From JANMAT01 sp031359995 (GTDB lineage: Bacteria > Actinomycetota > Acidimicrobiia > Acidimicrobiales > Ilumatobacteraceae): a DNA stretch of 49,689 nt. Every line of letters starts with the position of its first letter. Position 1 is the first letter of the stretch. Positions 18,293 to 25,834 of this stretch are shown here, piece after piece. The stretch spans positions 1-49,689 of the forward strand of contig JANMAT010000021.1 in the NCBI GenBank assembly GCA_031359995.1, given 5' to 3'. Below the pieces are notes generated by a model. That model ran no database searches and was not told the DNA's origin. It saw only the letters and a list, made by a program, of their open reading frames with translations. A program made the translations under genes and the position numbers.

Positions 18293-19666
18293 TCACTGGG
18301 CGCTCTTGATGCGACCGATGAGCTCGGTCACCTGGTCGTAGACCTGGTGCTTCTCGGACATCATCCGCTGCACCTTGTCGACGGCGTGGATGACCGTGGT
18401 GTGGTCGCGTCCGCCGAACTCGCGGGCGATGGCGGGGTAGGACAGGTCGGTCAGGTCGCGGAACACGTACATGCCGATCTGGCGGGCCATCACGAGCGGG
18501 CGCTGCCGGCTCTTGCCCTTGAGCTGTTCGACGCTGAAGCCGAAGAACACCGACGTGCGCTCCAGGAGCATGGCCGGCGTGAGGGCGCGGTGCTGGGGGC
18601 TCACCAGCAGGTCGGCGAGCTGGCGCTGGGCGAGGTCGACCGTGATCGGGATGCGGTTCAGGCTGGCGAAGGCCGAGACGCGGATGAGGGCACCTTCGAG
18701 CTCGCGGATGTTGTTCGTGATGTTCGAGGCGATGAACTCGAGCACCTCGGCTGGCACCGGAGTGGCGTCCCGCTCGGCCTTGTTGCGCAGGATGGCGAGG
18801 CGGGTCTCGAGGTCGGGGGGCTGGATGTCGGTGATGAGGCCCCAGCGGAAGCGCCCGCGCAGGCGGTCTTCGAGCGTGGGGATGGCGTCGGGCATGCGGT
18901 CCGACGAGATCACGATCTGCTTGTTGGCCCCGTGGAGCGCGTTGAACGTGTGGAAGAACTCCTCCTGGAGCCCTTCCTTGCCCTCCATGAACTGGATGTC
19001 GTCGACGAGGAGCACATCGGCGTCGCGGTAGCGCCGCTTGAAGGACGTGGTCGAGTTCGTGCGGATGGCGTCGACGTATTCGTTCAGGAAGGTCTCGGTG
19101 GAGACGTAGCGCACCTGGTAGTGGGCGTAGTTCTGATGGACGTAGTGCCCGATGGCATGCAACAGGTGGGTCTTGCCCAGACCGGCGGCGCCGTAGATGA
19201 AGAGCGGGTTGTAGGACTTGGCCGGCACCTCGGCGACCCGTTGGGCGGCGGCCAGGGCGAACTGGTTGGAGGCGCCCTTCACGAACGTCTCGAAGAGGTA
19301 GTTCGGGTTCAGGCCCTCGAGCAGGCGGGGGACGTCGGCCAGGCGGGCGTTGGGCACGTCGGCGGGGAAGAGCTCGTCGGGCTCGTCGACCAGGGGTTCG
19401 GGGCGGGCCTCGAGCTGCAGGGTGAGATGGCCCCCACCCACTTCGGTGAGCGCGTCGCGCACGAGGGGCAGGTAGCGCGACTCGACCCGCTCGCGCACGA
19501 CCAGGTTCGGCACGAGCAGCAGGAGGCGGTCGTCGTCGAGATCTTCGGCCCGGACGTCCTGGAAGGTGGAGCTCCACACCCCGTCGGACACCTGCTCGCG
19601 GAGCCAGAGCGACGCCGCTATCCACAGCTGTTCTGCCTCGTTCACCTGCAACTCCGTCGCGCCCAT
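18293..19666 (-). CDS. dnaA: Chromosomal replication initiator DnaA
   Basis: A 457-residue initiator. Domain I starts NEAEQLWIAASLWLREQVS. A short acidic linker follows, then the AAA+ domain with FVKGASNQFALAAAQRV, Walker A GAAGLGKTHLL, Walker B VLLVDDIQF and sensor SSDRMP. Domain IV carries the DnaA signature GGRDHTTVIHAVDKV. It binds DnaA boxes and melts oriC. The ATG at 19666 (MGATELQ) is chosen; GTG six codons later is an alternative, and the in-frame stretch further upstream is basic and not DnaA-like. A near-consensus box (CTATCCACA, 19618-19626) lies inside the 5' coding end. Confidence 0.97.
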   Translation of the reverse strand: MGATELQVNEAEQLWIAASLWLREQVSDGVWSSTFQDVRAEDLDDDRLLLLVPNLVVRERVESRYLPLVRDALTEVGGGHLTLQLEARPEPLVDEPDELFPADVPNARLADVPRLLEGLNPNYLFETFVKGASNQFALAAAQRVAEVPAKSYNPLFIYGAAGLGKTHLLHAIGHYVHQNYAHYQVRYVSTETFLNEYVDAIRTNSTTSFKRRYRDADVLLVDDIQFMEGKEGLQEEFFHTFNALHGANKQIVISSDRMPDAIPTLEDRLRGRFRWGLITDIQPPDLETRLAILRNKAERDATPVPAEVLEFIASNITNNIRELEGALIRVSAFASLNRIPITVDLAQRQLADLLVSPQHRALTPAMLLERTSVFFGFSVEQLKGKSRQRPLVMARQIGMYVFRDLTDLSYPAIAREFGGRDHTTVIHAVDKVQRMMSEKHQVYDQVTELIGRIKSAQ

Positions 19667-19673
19667 CGGTAAC

Positions 19674-19790
19674 ACGTCCACACATCGGTCCACATCCTGT
19701 GGACAACGGCGGGGGCGGGCCGGGGGCCGCCTGACACCGGGGCACGGGACCGTAGCAGGTCTCCGGAGGGCGGTCATCCTGTCGTCCACA
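19674..19790. promoter_or_regulatory. DnaA boxes between dnaA and rpmH (oriC candidate)
   Basis: The 319-bp divergent spacer has ACGTCCACA (19674-19682, 7/9), CGGTCCACA (19686-19694, 7/9), a perfect TTGTCCACA on the minus strand (19706-19698) and TCGTCCACA (19782-19790, 8/9). Gene orientation flips exactly here: genes run left on the left and right on the right. The three boxes at 19674-19706 are spaced 12 bp apart. They may serve oriC, dnaA autoregulation, or both. The rest of the spacer is GC-rich, with no AT-rich unwinding element obvious. Confidence 0.6.
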
Positions 19791-19985
19791 GGCCTGAGCA
19801 GGCCGGACGCCGCGACATCGCTGGTGGGCGCAGTTGCCGTCGGCCGGTCGCGCGCCTAGCCTTGCCCCTCCGGCGCCCATCGGCGCCGCATCGTCGAGAA
19901 AGCCGTTCGGGGCCCCACGAGACGGGTGGTCCGTCCCGGCGCTTTCCAGTGCACCGGGCTCGTCCGAGCCCGCCAGGAGGCAGTC

Positions 19986-20120
19986 GTGAAGCGTACGTTC
20001 CAACCGAGCATCAAAAAGCGGGCCAAGGTTCATGGCTTCCGCGCTCGCATGGCCACACCCGGTGGCCGTGCCGTGATCAAGGCCCGTCGGGCCAAGGGTC
20101 GCCTCCGCCTGTCGGCGTGA
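19986..20120 (+). CDS. rpmH: 50S ribosomal protein L34
   Basis: A 44-residue basic protein, KRTFQPSIKKRAKVHGFRAR at the start and GRLRLSA at the end, matching L34 throughout. It has a GTG start with AGGAGG at 19975-19980. The stop overlaps the rnpA start as GTGA. First gene of the rightward rpmH-rnpA-yidD-yidC-jag cluster. Confidence 0.97.
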   Translation: MKRTFQPSIKKRAKVHGFRARMATPGGRAVIKARRAKGRLRLSA

Positions 20121-20455
20121 TCTGGCGGCTGGCCGATCGGAACGACTTCCACCGTCTCCAGCAGCACGGGCGACGGGCCCGGCACGGTGTCTTGTGGATG
20201 ACGTGGCTCAGCGATGCACAGGCAACCCCGCCCCGGGTGGGGTTCGCCGTGGGTCGGCCGGTCGGTCGCGCCGTGACCCGCAACCTGGTGCGTCGCCGGT
20301 TCCGGGCCATCATGCGCGAGTTGTCCGTCGAGGGCCACCTGCCTGACGGCCTCTACCTCCTCGGCGCCCGACCCGGTGTCGAGCAACTCACGTATCCCCA
20401 GCTCACAGCGGGTGTCGCCCAGCTCGTGAGCGCCGTCAACCCCCCGTCGCCGTGA
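20117..20455 (+). CDS. rnpA: Ribonuclease P protein component
   Basis: A 112-residue protein with the RnpA signature: an RxDFxRLxxxGRR-like start (LADRNDFHRLQQHGRRAR), then VGFAVGRPVGRAVTRNLVRR, the conserved RNR-type basic helix that binds the RNase P RNA and pre-tRNA leader. It is the protein partner for tRNA 5' maturation. The GTG start overlaps the rpmH stop (GTGA), and its stop overlaps the yidD start. Much longer in-frame openings upstream are shadows over rpmH. Confidence 0.93.
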   Translation: MIWRLADRNDFHRLQQHGRRARHGVLWMTWLSDAQATPPRVGFAVGRPVGRAVTRNLVRRRFRAIMRELSVEGHLPDGLYLLGARPGVEQLTYPQLTAGVAQLVSAVNPPSP

Positions 20456-20700
20456 GCGTCGCCGGGCGCCCGGCCGAAGGGCTGGTGCGGTGGTACCAGG
20501 TGGCCCGCCAGGGCCGGCCGTCGCCCTGTCGCTACTCCCCCAGCTGCTCCTCGTACGCTCTGACCGCCCTCCAGCGGTTCGGGCTGGCCCGAGGCCTGTG
20601 GTTGGCCGCCCGCCGGTTGGCCCGATGCCACCCGTGGGGTGATCACGGGTTCGATCCCGTCCCTGAGATGTTCTCCCTTCGCCGAAGGACCCCTGCATGA
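20452..20700 (+). CDS. yidD: Membrane protein insertion efficiency factor YidD
   Basis: An 82-residue YidD with the family motif SPCRYSPSCSSYALTAL and RLARCHPWGDHGFDPVP near the C-terminus. It is a small membrane-associated protein working with YidC. GTG start in a GTGA overlap with rnpA; its TGA overlaps the yidC ATG. Confidence 0.95.
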   Translation: MSVAGRPAEGLVRWYQVARQGRPSPCRYSPSCSSYALTALQRFGLARGLWLAARRLARCHPWGDHGFDPVPEMFSLRRRTPA

Positions 20701-21764
20701 TTGCGAGCATCCTCGACCCGATCTACCAGTTCGTGTCGACCATCCTGGCCGCGTTCTATGGCGCCACCAACAGCTATGCGATCGCCATCGCCCTGCTCAC
20801 GGTGCTGATCATGATCGTCGTGCTGCCTCTCACGCTGAAGAGCACGAAGTCGATGCTCGAGATGCAGCAGCTGCAACCCGAGCTGAAGAAGCTGCAGCAG
20901 CAGTACACCGACATGCAGCAGCGCAACGAAGCGATGATGGCGCTCTACAAGGAGCACAACGTCAGCCCGCTCGGTGGCTGCGTGCCCATGCTCCTGCCAC
21001 TGCCCGTGTTCATCGTGATGTACCGGGCCATCCGGGGTCTGACTCGGGTGTGCAACGACAAGCTGCTGGCGGATCCCAAGTACACGTCGCTCGGGAAGAT
21101 CGGCGGCTTCTGCCCGGAGCACATCAGCGCGTCATCATCCCTGTTCAACAGTCTCGTAGGCCGTACGAAGATGGTGTCGTTCGGACTCGACCTCTCGCAG
21201 CCGGCCCTGGAGACGATCCGCAACAACGTCCTCAAGGGCCTGCCCTACGTGATGCTGGTGCTGCTCGTCACCGCCAGCAGCTACTACCAGCAGCGGCAGG
21301 TCACGGTGCGCAGCGCAGGGCAGCAGGTCAACCCGCAGCAGCAGATGTTGCTCAAGGTGTTCCCCCTGATCACCGGTCTCTTCTCCCTGTTCTTCCCGGC
21401 CGCGCTCATCATGTACTGGCTCGTGCAGAACGTCTTTCGGATCGGTCAGAACTCGTACATCACGAGGCGCTTCTACGGCGAGGGCTCACTCGGCCACAAG
21501 GCGGCCGAGGCCGCCGCGACGGCCAAGGCCCTGGCCGAGTCCACCAAGAAGGACGGCAAGTCCGACGGTGGCGGCAAGAAGGCGGCGGGCAAGCCCGTGT
21601 CGGGCAAGCCCGTGGCGGCCAAGCCGAGTCCGGGGGGCAAGTCAGGGGGGAGCGCCAAGGCACCGAGCAACGGGGCCAAGGCCGGCGGAGCGTCGCGGCC
21701 CGAGCCGTCGCGACCGAAACCGTCGCGGCCGACCCCACCCCGTCCGAAACCCAAGCAGAAGTAG
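20697..21764 (+). CDS. yidC: Membrane protein insertase YidC
   Basis: A 355-residue YidC/Oxa1-type insertase of the Gram-positive arrangement. The first helix follows LDPIYQFVSTILAAFYG, the second carries LLTVLIMIVVLPLTLKSTKS, and a cytoplasmic coiled coil (MQQLQPELKKLQQQYTDMQQ) comes next. The conserved PLPVFIVMYRAI hairpin and C-terminal helices (VMLVLLVTASSYYQQ; FSLFFPAALIMYWLVQN) follow. The last 90 residues are a low-complexity cytoplasmic tail of Lys, Gly, Pro and Ser (GKPVSGKP..., SRPKPSRP...), a basic extension that in other bacteria helps ribosome binding. ATG overlaps the yidD stop. Confidence 0.95.
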   Translation: MIASILDPIYQFVSTILAAFYGATNSYAIAIALLTVLIMIVVLPLTLKSTKSMLEMQQLQPELKKLQQQYTDMQQRNEAMMALYKEHNVSPLGGCVPMLLPLPVFIVMYRAIRGLTRVCNDKLLADPKYTSLGKIGGFCPEHISASSSLFNSLVGRTKMVSFGLDLSQPALETIRNNVLKGLPYVMLVLLVTASSYYQQRQVTVRSAGQQVNPQQQMLLKVFPLITGLFSLFFPAALIMYWLVQNVFRIGQNSYITRRFYGEGSLGHKAAEAAATAKALAESTKKDGKSDGGGKKAAGKPVSGKPVAAKPSPGGKSGGSAKAPSNGAKAGGASRPEPSRPKPSRPTPPRPKPKQK

Positions 21765-21775
21765 AGGCGCACAGC

Positions 21776-22732
21776 ATGGAGTGGGTGGTCACCACCGGTA
21801 AGACCGAGGACGAGGCCAAGGAACAGGCGCTCGACCAGTTGGGCGTCGATGCCCTCGATGCCGAGTTCGAAGTGCTCGAGGAGCCCAAGCCCGGCCTGTT
21901 CGGCCGCATGCGGGGCGAGTACAAGCTGCGGGCACGCGTGCGGCCCACCGCGGCTCGCCCGAAGGTCGAGCGACGCAAACGTCGGGGCAAGGCCGAGGGC
22001 AAGGGCGACGACACCGAGACCGAGGCCACGACCGCGACCGATGTGGTCGACAAGCCGGCCCGCGCCCCGCGGGTGGCCAAGGCGGCCAAGGCCGAACCGG
22101 CCGAGTCGGCCGACTCGGCCGAACCGAAGGCCGGGCGCTCGCGAAGTGCGGCGCCCCGTGCCCCCCGGGCGACCAGCAACCGATCCAACGGGAAGGTCGC
22201 CGCCCCCAGCGACGACGGGAAGGACACCGCCATGAGCGAGTCGGCACCGGAGCGCGACGAGCAGGACCTGCCCAGTGTGGAGGCGTCGGCGACGTCGTTC
22301 CTGCAGGGTCTCACGGCGGCCTTCGGCCTGTCGGCCGAGGTCTCGGTCGTGACGGTCGACGGTGACGACGACGAGCTCGAGGCGCGTGTGGAAGGCGCCG
22401 ACCTGGGCGTTCTCATCGGCCCAGCCGGTCAGACCCTCACGTCGATTCAGGAGCTGACCCGCCTGGCCGTGCAGCAGCAGCGCGGTGGCGTGCGGGGTGG
22501 CTGGCTGCGGGTCGATGTGGCCGGGTACCGGGTGAAGCGCCGTGAGGCACTGGAGCGGTTCGCCACCCAGATCGTCGACCAGGTCAAGGAGTCGGGTACC
22601 GCGAAGGCGTTGGAGCCCATGAACGCCGCCGATCGCAAGGTCGTGCACGACACGGCCACCCGCCTCGAAGGTGTGAGCACGAGCTCGGAGGGCGAAGAGC
22701 CCCGGCGCCGTGTGGTGATCCGTCCTGCCTGA
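21776..22732 (+). CDS. jag: Jag/KhpB-like RNA-binding protein (Jag_N, KH, R3H)
   Basis: A 318-residue SpoIIIJ-associated protein. The Jag-N domain covers residues 1-50 (EWVVTTGKTEDEAKEQALDQ; KPGLFGRMRGEYKLRARV). A 110-residue low-complexity linker rich in Ala, Lys and Glu follows. Then a KH domain has the GxxG-type loop GVLIGPAGQTL, and a C-terminal R3H domain carries REALERFATQIVDQV and EPMNAADRKVVHDTA. It is an RNA chaperone thought to bind many transcripts (KhpA/KhpB system). ATG is 11 bp after the yidC stop. The linker is unusually long, containing ESADSAEP-type repeats. Confidence 0.93.
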   Translation: MEWVVTTGKTEDEAKEQALDQLGVDALDAEFEVLEEPKPGLFGRMRGEYKLRARVRPTAARPKVERRKRRGKAEGKGDDTETEATTATDVVDKPARAPRVAKAAKAEPAESADSAEPKAGRSRSAAPRAPRATSNRSNGKVAAPSDDGKDTAMSESAPERDEQDLPSVEASATSFLQGLTAAFGLSAEVSVVTVDGDDDELEARVEGADLGVLIGPAGQTLTSIQELTRLAVQQQRGGVRGGWLRVDVAGYRVKRREALERFATQIVDQVKESGTAKALEPMNAADRKVVHDTATRLEGVSTSSEGEEPRRRVVIRPA

Positions 22733-22748
22733 GGCAGGAGACGACGCC

Positions 22749-23264
22749 CTGCTCGCCGCCCTGGGCGAGCAGGAGCGTCTGGGATTTCTGGGCCTCTCCC
22801 CTACTGAGGCCCTGTCGCACAGCCGCCGGTACGAGGAAGCCCTCCCAGCAGGCGTGCGAGTGATCGATCTCGGCTCAGGCGGGGGCCTGCCGGGTCTGGT
22901 CATTGCGGTCGACCGTCCTGATCTGCGGCTGACGTTGTTGGACGCGCGCCAGAAGCGGACGGACCAGTTGCGACGTCTCGTGGGTCGCCTGGGGCTCGCC
23001 GATCGGGTCGACGTGGTGTGCGATCGGGTCGAGCGTTTCGGTGCGCGTGCGGTCGAGCGCTATGACGTGCTCGTGGCTCGAAAGTTCGGGCGGCCGGTCG
23101 AGGTGGTGGCCGCCGCCCGTCTCTTGCTGCGCCCGTCCGGTCTGATCGTGGTCAGTGATGCGCCGGACGATCGATGGGACGTGACGGTGTTGGCGGAGGG
23201 GCTGACGCGCCGGCCGTCACCCGACGGTCTCGTGGTCGTCGAACTGCCGGCCGGCGACGACTGA
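22749..23264 (+). CDS. rsmG: RsmG-like 16S rRNA methyltransferase, non-canonical start
   Basis: A short class I methyltransferase with the SAM-binding motif VIDLGSGGGLPG and the LLDARQKRTDQLRRL acidic strand typical of RsmG/GidB. It is also in the expected place between jag and parA. The family N-terminal helix is clearly encoded (LLAALGEQERLGFLG...), yet no ATG, GTG or TTG lies in frame between the in-frame stop at 22716-22718 and the GTG at 22854. That GTG would begin only four residues before the SAM motif. The best candidate is CTG at 22749, 8 nt after AGGAG (22736-22740), giving 171 residues; CTG at 22725 is another. A frameshift is the alternative. Methylation of 16S rRNA G527 is inferred from the family. 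Confidence 0.7.
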   Translation: MLAALGEQERLGFLGLSPTEALSHSRRYEEALPAGVRVIDLGSGGGLPGLVIAVDRPDLRLTLLDARQKRTDQLRRLVGRLGLADRVDVVCDRVERFGARAVERYDVLVARKFGRPVEVVAAARLLLRPSGLIVVSDAPDDRWDVTVLAEGLTRRPSPDGLVVVELPAGDD

Positions 23265-23271
23265 CGGGGGC

Positions 23272-23628
23272 TCACGCAGCGGGCGGGTTGACGTCCAGCG
23301 AGTAGCGCTCACACATGGTCCGGAAGCGCTCGTCGGCGTGAGCGTCGAGACCGGCGAGCTGTCCGGCGAGCAGTGGCACGAGGGCGCGCAGTGCTTCCCC
23401 CCGCACCATCCACTGGAAGTAGGCCCGATCACCGTGGCGGTACGGCCCGTAGAGTCGGCTGCCAGGGACGAGCACGACCAGCCGTTGGAACAACCGCTCA
23501 TGGCGGACGTGCATGCGAAGGGTGATCTGTGGCTGTCGACCGTCACCACCGAACGACCCCTCGCCGATGAGCACACCGAGGAGAAACCCCTGGTCAAAAG
23601 GGGTGAGGGTCAGGTCCACGACCCTCAC
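23272..23628 (-). CDS. Stand-alone LAGLIDADG-like domain protein
   Basis: A 118-residue protein containing a single motif resembling the LAGLIDADG homing-endonuclease helix: FDQGFLLGVLIGEGSFGGDG. It is followed by the family beta pattern (QITLRMHVRHERLFQRL... GSRLYGPYRHGDRAYFQWMV) and a final helical stretch. One motif per chain implies a homodimer. It is not inside an intron or intein, and the surrounding genes are intact. The GTG start at 23628 is used, with others a few codons in. It is convergent with rsmG (7-bp gap) and divergent from parA, sharing the spacer with the parS-like palindrome. It may be a domesticated DNA-binding protein; this is inference. Confidence 0.6.
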   Translation of the reverse strand: MRVVDLTLTPFDQGFLLGVLIGEGSFGGDGRQPQITLRMHVRHERLFQRLVVLVPGSRLYGPYRHGDRAYFQWMVRGEALRALVPLLAGQLAGLDAHADERFRTMCERYSLDVNPPAA

Positions 23629-23639
23629 GCTAGCAGGTT

Positions 23640-23705
23640 GGTTTCACGTAGAACTTGACGGTGAAACACGGCAAGTTGTTTCACCGTCAAGATTCACGTG
23701 GAACC
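23640..23705. repeat. 66-bp near-palindrome with parS-like outer arms
   Basis: Two 29-nt arms (23640-23668 and 23677-23705) are reverse complements at 25 of 29 positions around an 8-nt centre. The inner 15 bp of each arm are perfect (arm ends TGAAACA / TGTTTCA). The outer part of each arm resembles the bacterial parS core GTTTCACGTGAAAC, with 2 mismatches each (GTTTCACGTAGAAC at 23641-23654; GATTCACGTGGAAC at 23691-23704). It lies 84 bp upstream of the first parA start candidate. Probable ParB-binding centromere site, or an operator for parAB and the divergent gene. Confidence 0.65.
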
Positions 23706-23787
23706 TGAGGGTCCTTGCGCGCGTCTCTTCCGTGCACCAGGATGGGACCGCACGGACGAGCTGAGCCAACCCTCGGCGACCGTGCCT

Positions 23788-23809
23788 CGTGAAGCGTCCC
23801 CGCTTCACG
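23788..23809. promoter_or_regulatory. 9-bp inverted repeat before parA
   Basis: CGTGAAGCG (23788-23796) and CGCTTCACG (23801-23809) form a perfect stem with a TCCC loop. It covers the upstream GTG start candidate for parA (23789) and would mask it in mRNA, which favours the downstream GTG at 23840. It could be a regulatory hairpin in the parAB leader; the half-sites TGAAGCG/CGCTTCA also loosely echo the GTGAAAC motif of the upstream palindrome. Confidence 0.4.
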
Positions 23810-23839
23810 GTCACCCCGCACCACCGTAAGGGGACCTCT

Positions 23840-24820
23840 GTGACGTCACTCAGCGACGAGTCCGTCGTTGCCTCCGATCTCGATGCGGACGAGGAACCGT
23901 CGCCGGCGCCGGAAGCCACGACGACCTCCACCGACCAGGCCGCCACCGTTCCCGCTCCCGACGTGGGACCCGTCGCCTCGCCGGCGTCACCGGGCGCCGT
24001 CGGGGAACCCGCATCTCCCGCCGGCCGACCCCGGCGACCACTCCCCCGGGTGTTGGCCATCGCCAACCAGAAGGGCGGCGTGGGCAAGACCACGACAGCG
24101 ATCAACCTCGGTGCGTGTCTGGCCGAGCTCGGCTACCGGACCCTGGTCGTCGACCTCGACCCGCAGGGCAACGCCAGCACCGGCCTCGGCATCGACACAC
24201 GGGGGCTGGCGTCGTCCATGTACGACGTGCTCCTCCACGAGGCGCCGCTGGAGGACGCAATCGAACCCACGGCGCTCAAGAACCTGTTCGTCGCTCCGGC
24301 CAGCCTTGATCTGGCCGGTGCCGAGATCGAGCTCGTGCCGGCCTTCAGTCGGGAGTTTCGCCTGAAGCGGGCCATCGAGAGCGTGCTCGACAGCTACGAC
24401 TTCGTGCTCATCGACTGTCCGCCGTCCCTCGGTCTGCTCACCATCAACGCCATGTCCGCCGCCGGCGAGGTGCTGGTCCCCATCCAGTGCGAGTACTACG
24501 CGCTCGAAGGTGTGGGCCAACTGCTGCGCAACGTGGAACTGGTGAAGAAGAGCCTGAACCCTCAGCTCGAGGTCAGCACCATCGTGCTCGTGATGTACGA
24601 CGGCCGCACCAAGCTGGCCGATCAGGTGGTGAACGAGGTACGCACTCACTTCGGCGACCGGGTGTGCCGCATGATCGTCCCCCGAAACGTTCGGCTCTCG
24701 GAGGCCCCGTCGTACGGGCAGCCGATCATCGCATTCGATTCCGGGAGCCGCGGTGCCGTGGCCTACCGGGAGCTGGCCAAGGAGGTGAGCGGTGGTGCCG
24801 CGACGCAGCGGGCTCGGTAG
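23840..24820 (+). CDS. parA: Chromosome partitioning protein ParA (Soj)
   Basis: A 326-residue deviant Walker-A ATPase: ANQKGGVGKTTTAINLG, then VVDLDPQGNASTGLG, LIDCPPSLGLLTINA and the C-terminal IVPRNVRLSEAPS of chromosomal ParA. The first 70 residues are a disordered acidic/Pro/Ala extension. The GTG at 23840 has AAGGGGA upstream; the GTG at 23789 would add 17 residues but sits in a hairpin and lacks a Shine-Dalgarno. It works with ParB and parS to segregate origins. It overlaps parB by 29 bp. Confidence 0.95.
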   Translation: MTSLSDESVVASDLDADEEPSPAPEATTTSTDQAATVPAPDVGPVASPASPGAVGEPASPAGRPRRPLPRVLAIANQKGGVGKTTTAINLGACLAELGYRTLVVDLDPQGNASTGLGIDTRGLASSMYDVLLHEAPLEDAIEPTALKNLFVAPASLDLAGAEIELVPAFSREFRLKRAIESVLDSYDFVLIDCPPSLGLLTINAMSAAGEVLVPIQCEYYALEGVGQLLRNVELVKKSLNPQLEVSTIVLVMYDGRTKLADQVVNEVRTHFGDRVCRMIVPRNVRLSEAPSYGQPIIAFDSGSRGAVAYRELAKEVSGGAATQRAR

Positions 24821-25724
24821 GGGACTGGAGTCCCTGATCCCCGCCGCAGCAGGTCCGTCCGACGGCACGGCCGTCGGTGACGCTCCCATCTTCGACGAGG
24901 TGCCCATCGGCTCGATCGAGCCGAACCCCCATCAACCACGCCAGCACTTCGACGAAGAAGCACTGACCGACCTGGCGGCATCCATCCGTCAGATCGGCGT
25001 GCTCCAACCCGTGCTGTTGCGACCCATCGAACCAGGGCGGTACCAACTGGTGGCGGGGGAGCGGCGGTGGCGAGCGGCGCGGCGCGCCGGCCTCGACACC
25101 GTTCCGGCCATCATCCGACCGACCGACGAGTTGGCCTCGATGGAGCAGGCGCTCGTCGAGAACCTGCACCGCCAGGATCTGGCCCCGCTCGAGGAAGCGG
25201 CGGCCTATCAGCAGCTGCTGGAGGACTTCGGTCTCACGCACGAGCAGCTGGCCATCCGGGTGGGGAAGAGCCGCGCCGCCGTCTCGAACACGCTCCGTCT
25301 CTTCCAACTCCCGCCACCGGTCCAGCTCCTTCTGGCCACCGGGCGCCTGTCGGCCGGGCACGCGCGCGCCCTGCTGGGCACGCCCGACCGCAGTCGCCAG
25401 GAGGCACTGGCCCAGCAGGTCGTCGACGACGGCCTGTCCGTTCGCGCCCTGGAGGAGCTGGTGCGTCTCTCGGTCGCGCCGCCGGCACCGATGGCGCCGG
25501 TCACCCTGCCTCCGTCGGACACGACCGCGCCGGCCCCGGTGCCCATCGGCGTGCCGCTGCGCCCGCCAGGCCTGCTCGAGTTGGAGGAGCTCCTTTCCGA
25601 GTATCTCAACACGCGCGTGAGGGTTTCCATGGGAGGCACCCGGGGAAAGATGGTCATCGAGTTCGCTGACCTGGAGGATCTCGAGCGAATCTACCGTCGA
25701 ATGACCGAATCCGACGACGTGTGA
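24792..25724 (+). CDS. parB: Chromosome partitioning protein ParB
   Basis: A 310-residue ParB/Spo0J. The N-terminal RRSGLGRGLESLIP motif is the ParA-interaction tail. The CTPase domain has NPHQPRQHFDEEAL and the arginine patch AGERRWRAARRAG. The central helix-turn-helix follows HEQLAIRVGKSRAAVSNTLR, and a C-terminal dimerisation helix ends ...LEDLERIYRRM. GTG start with AAGGAGG inside the parA 3' end, overlapping by 29 bp, so translation is coupled. It binds parS and slides on DNA as a CTP clamp. Confidence 0.96.
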   Translation: MVPRRSGLGRGLESLIPAAAGPSDGTAVGDAPIFDEVPIGSIEPNPHQPRQHFDEEALTDLAASIRQIGVLQPVLLRPIEPGRYQLVAGERRWRAARRAGLDTVPAIIRPTDELASMEQALVENLHRQDLAPLEEAAAYQQLLEDFGLTHEQLAIRVGKSRAAVSNTLRLFQLPPPVQLLLATGRLSAGHARALLGTPDRSRQEALAQQVVDDGLSVRALEELVRLSVAPPAPMAPVTLPPSDTTAPAPVPIGVPLRPPGLLELEELLSEYLNTRVRVSMGGTRGKMVIEFADLEDLERIYRRMTESDDV

Positions 25725-25813
25725 ACAACCGACCGAGAGTGGAAAGCCCTGGTCAAGGCTTCGACAACCCTCAACCTTGAGTCGCCACGTCTACCACATG
25801 GTTGCGCACAGGC

Positions 25814-25834
25814 TGTGGGAAAGGTTGTGGATAT
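25814..25834 (-). promoter_or_regulatory. Pair of DnaA-box-like sites at the parB/cwlM junction
   Basis: In the 109-bp convergent spacer, the minus strand reads ATATCCACA (25834-25826, 8/9 to TTATCCACA) and TTTCCCACA (25822-25814, 7/9), 12 bp apart centre to centre as in the dnaA-rpmH spacer. The spacer also has small inverted repeats (AAGCC/GGCTT, CTCAA/TTGAG) that could act in bidirectional termination. No gene is seen in the spacer. Confidence 0.4.

Noticed and set aside
18003..20033. A 676-codon minus-strand frame across dnaA and its flanks
   Set aside because: It is a frame-shifted shadow of dnaA, dominated by Arg/Pro/Ala; dnaA itself is in another frame with all its motifs.
23640..23705. 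Rho-independent terminator for the LAGLIDADG-like gene or rsmG
   Set aside because: It lies upstream, not downstream, of both flanking genes, is AT-richer than terminators here, and contains parS-like sequence.
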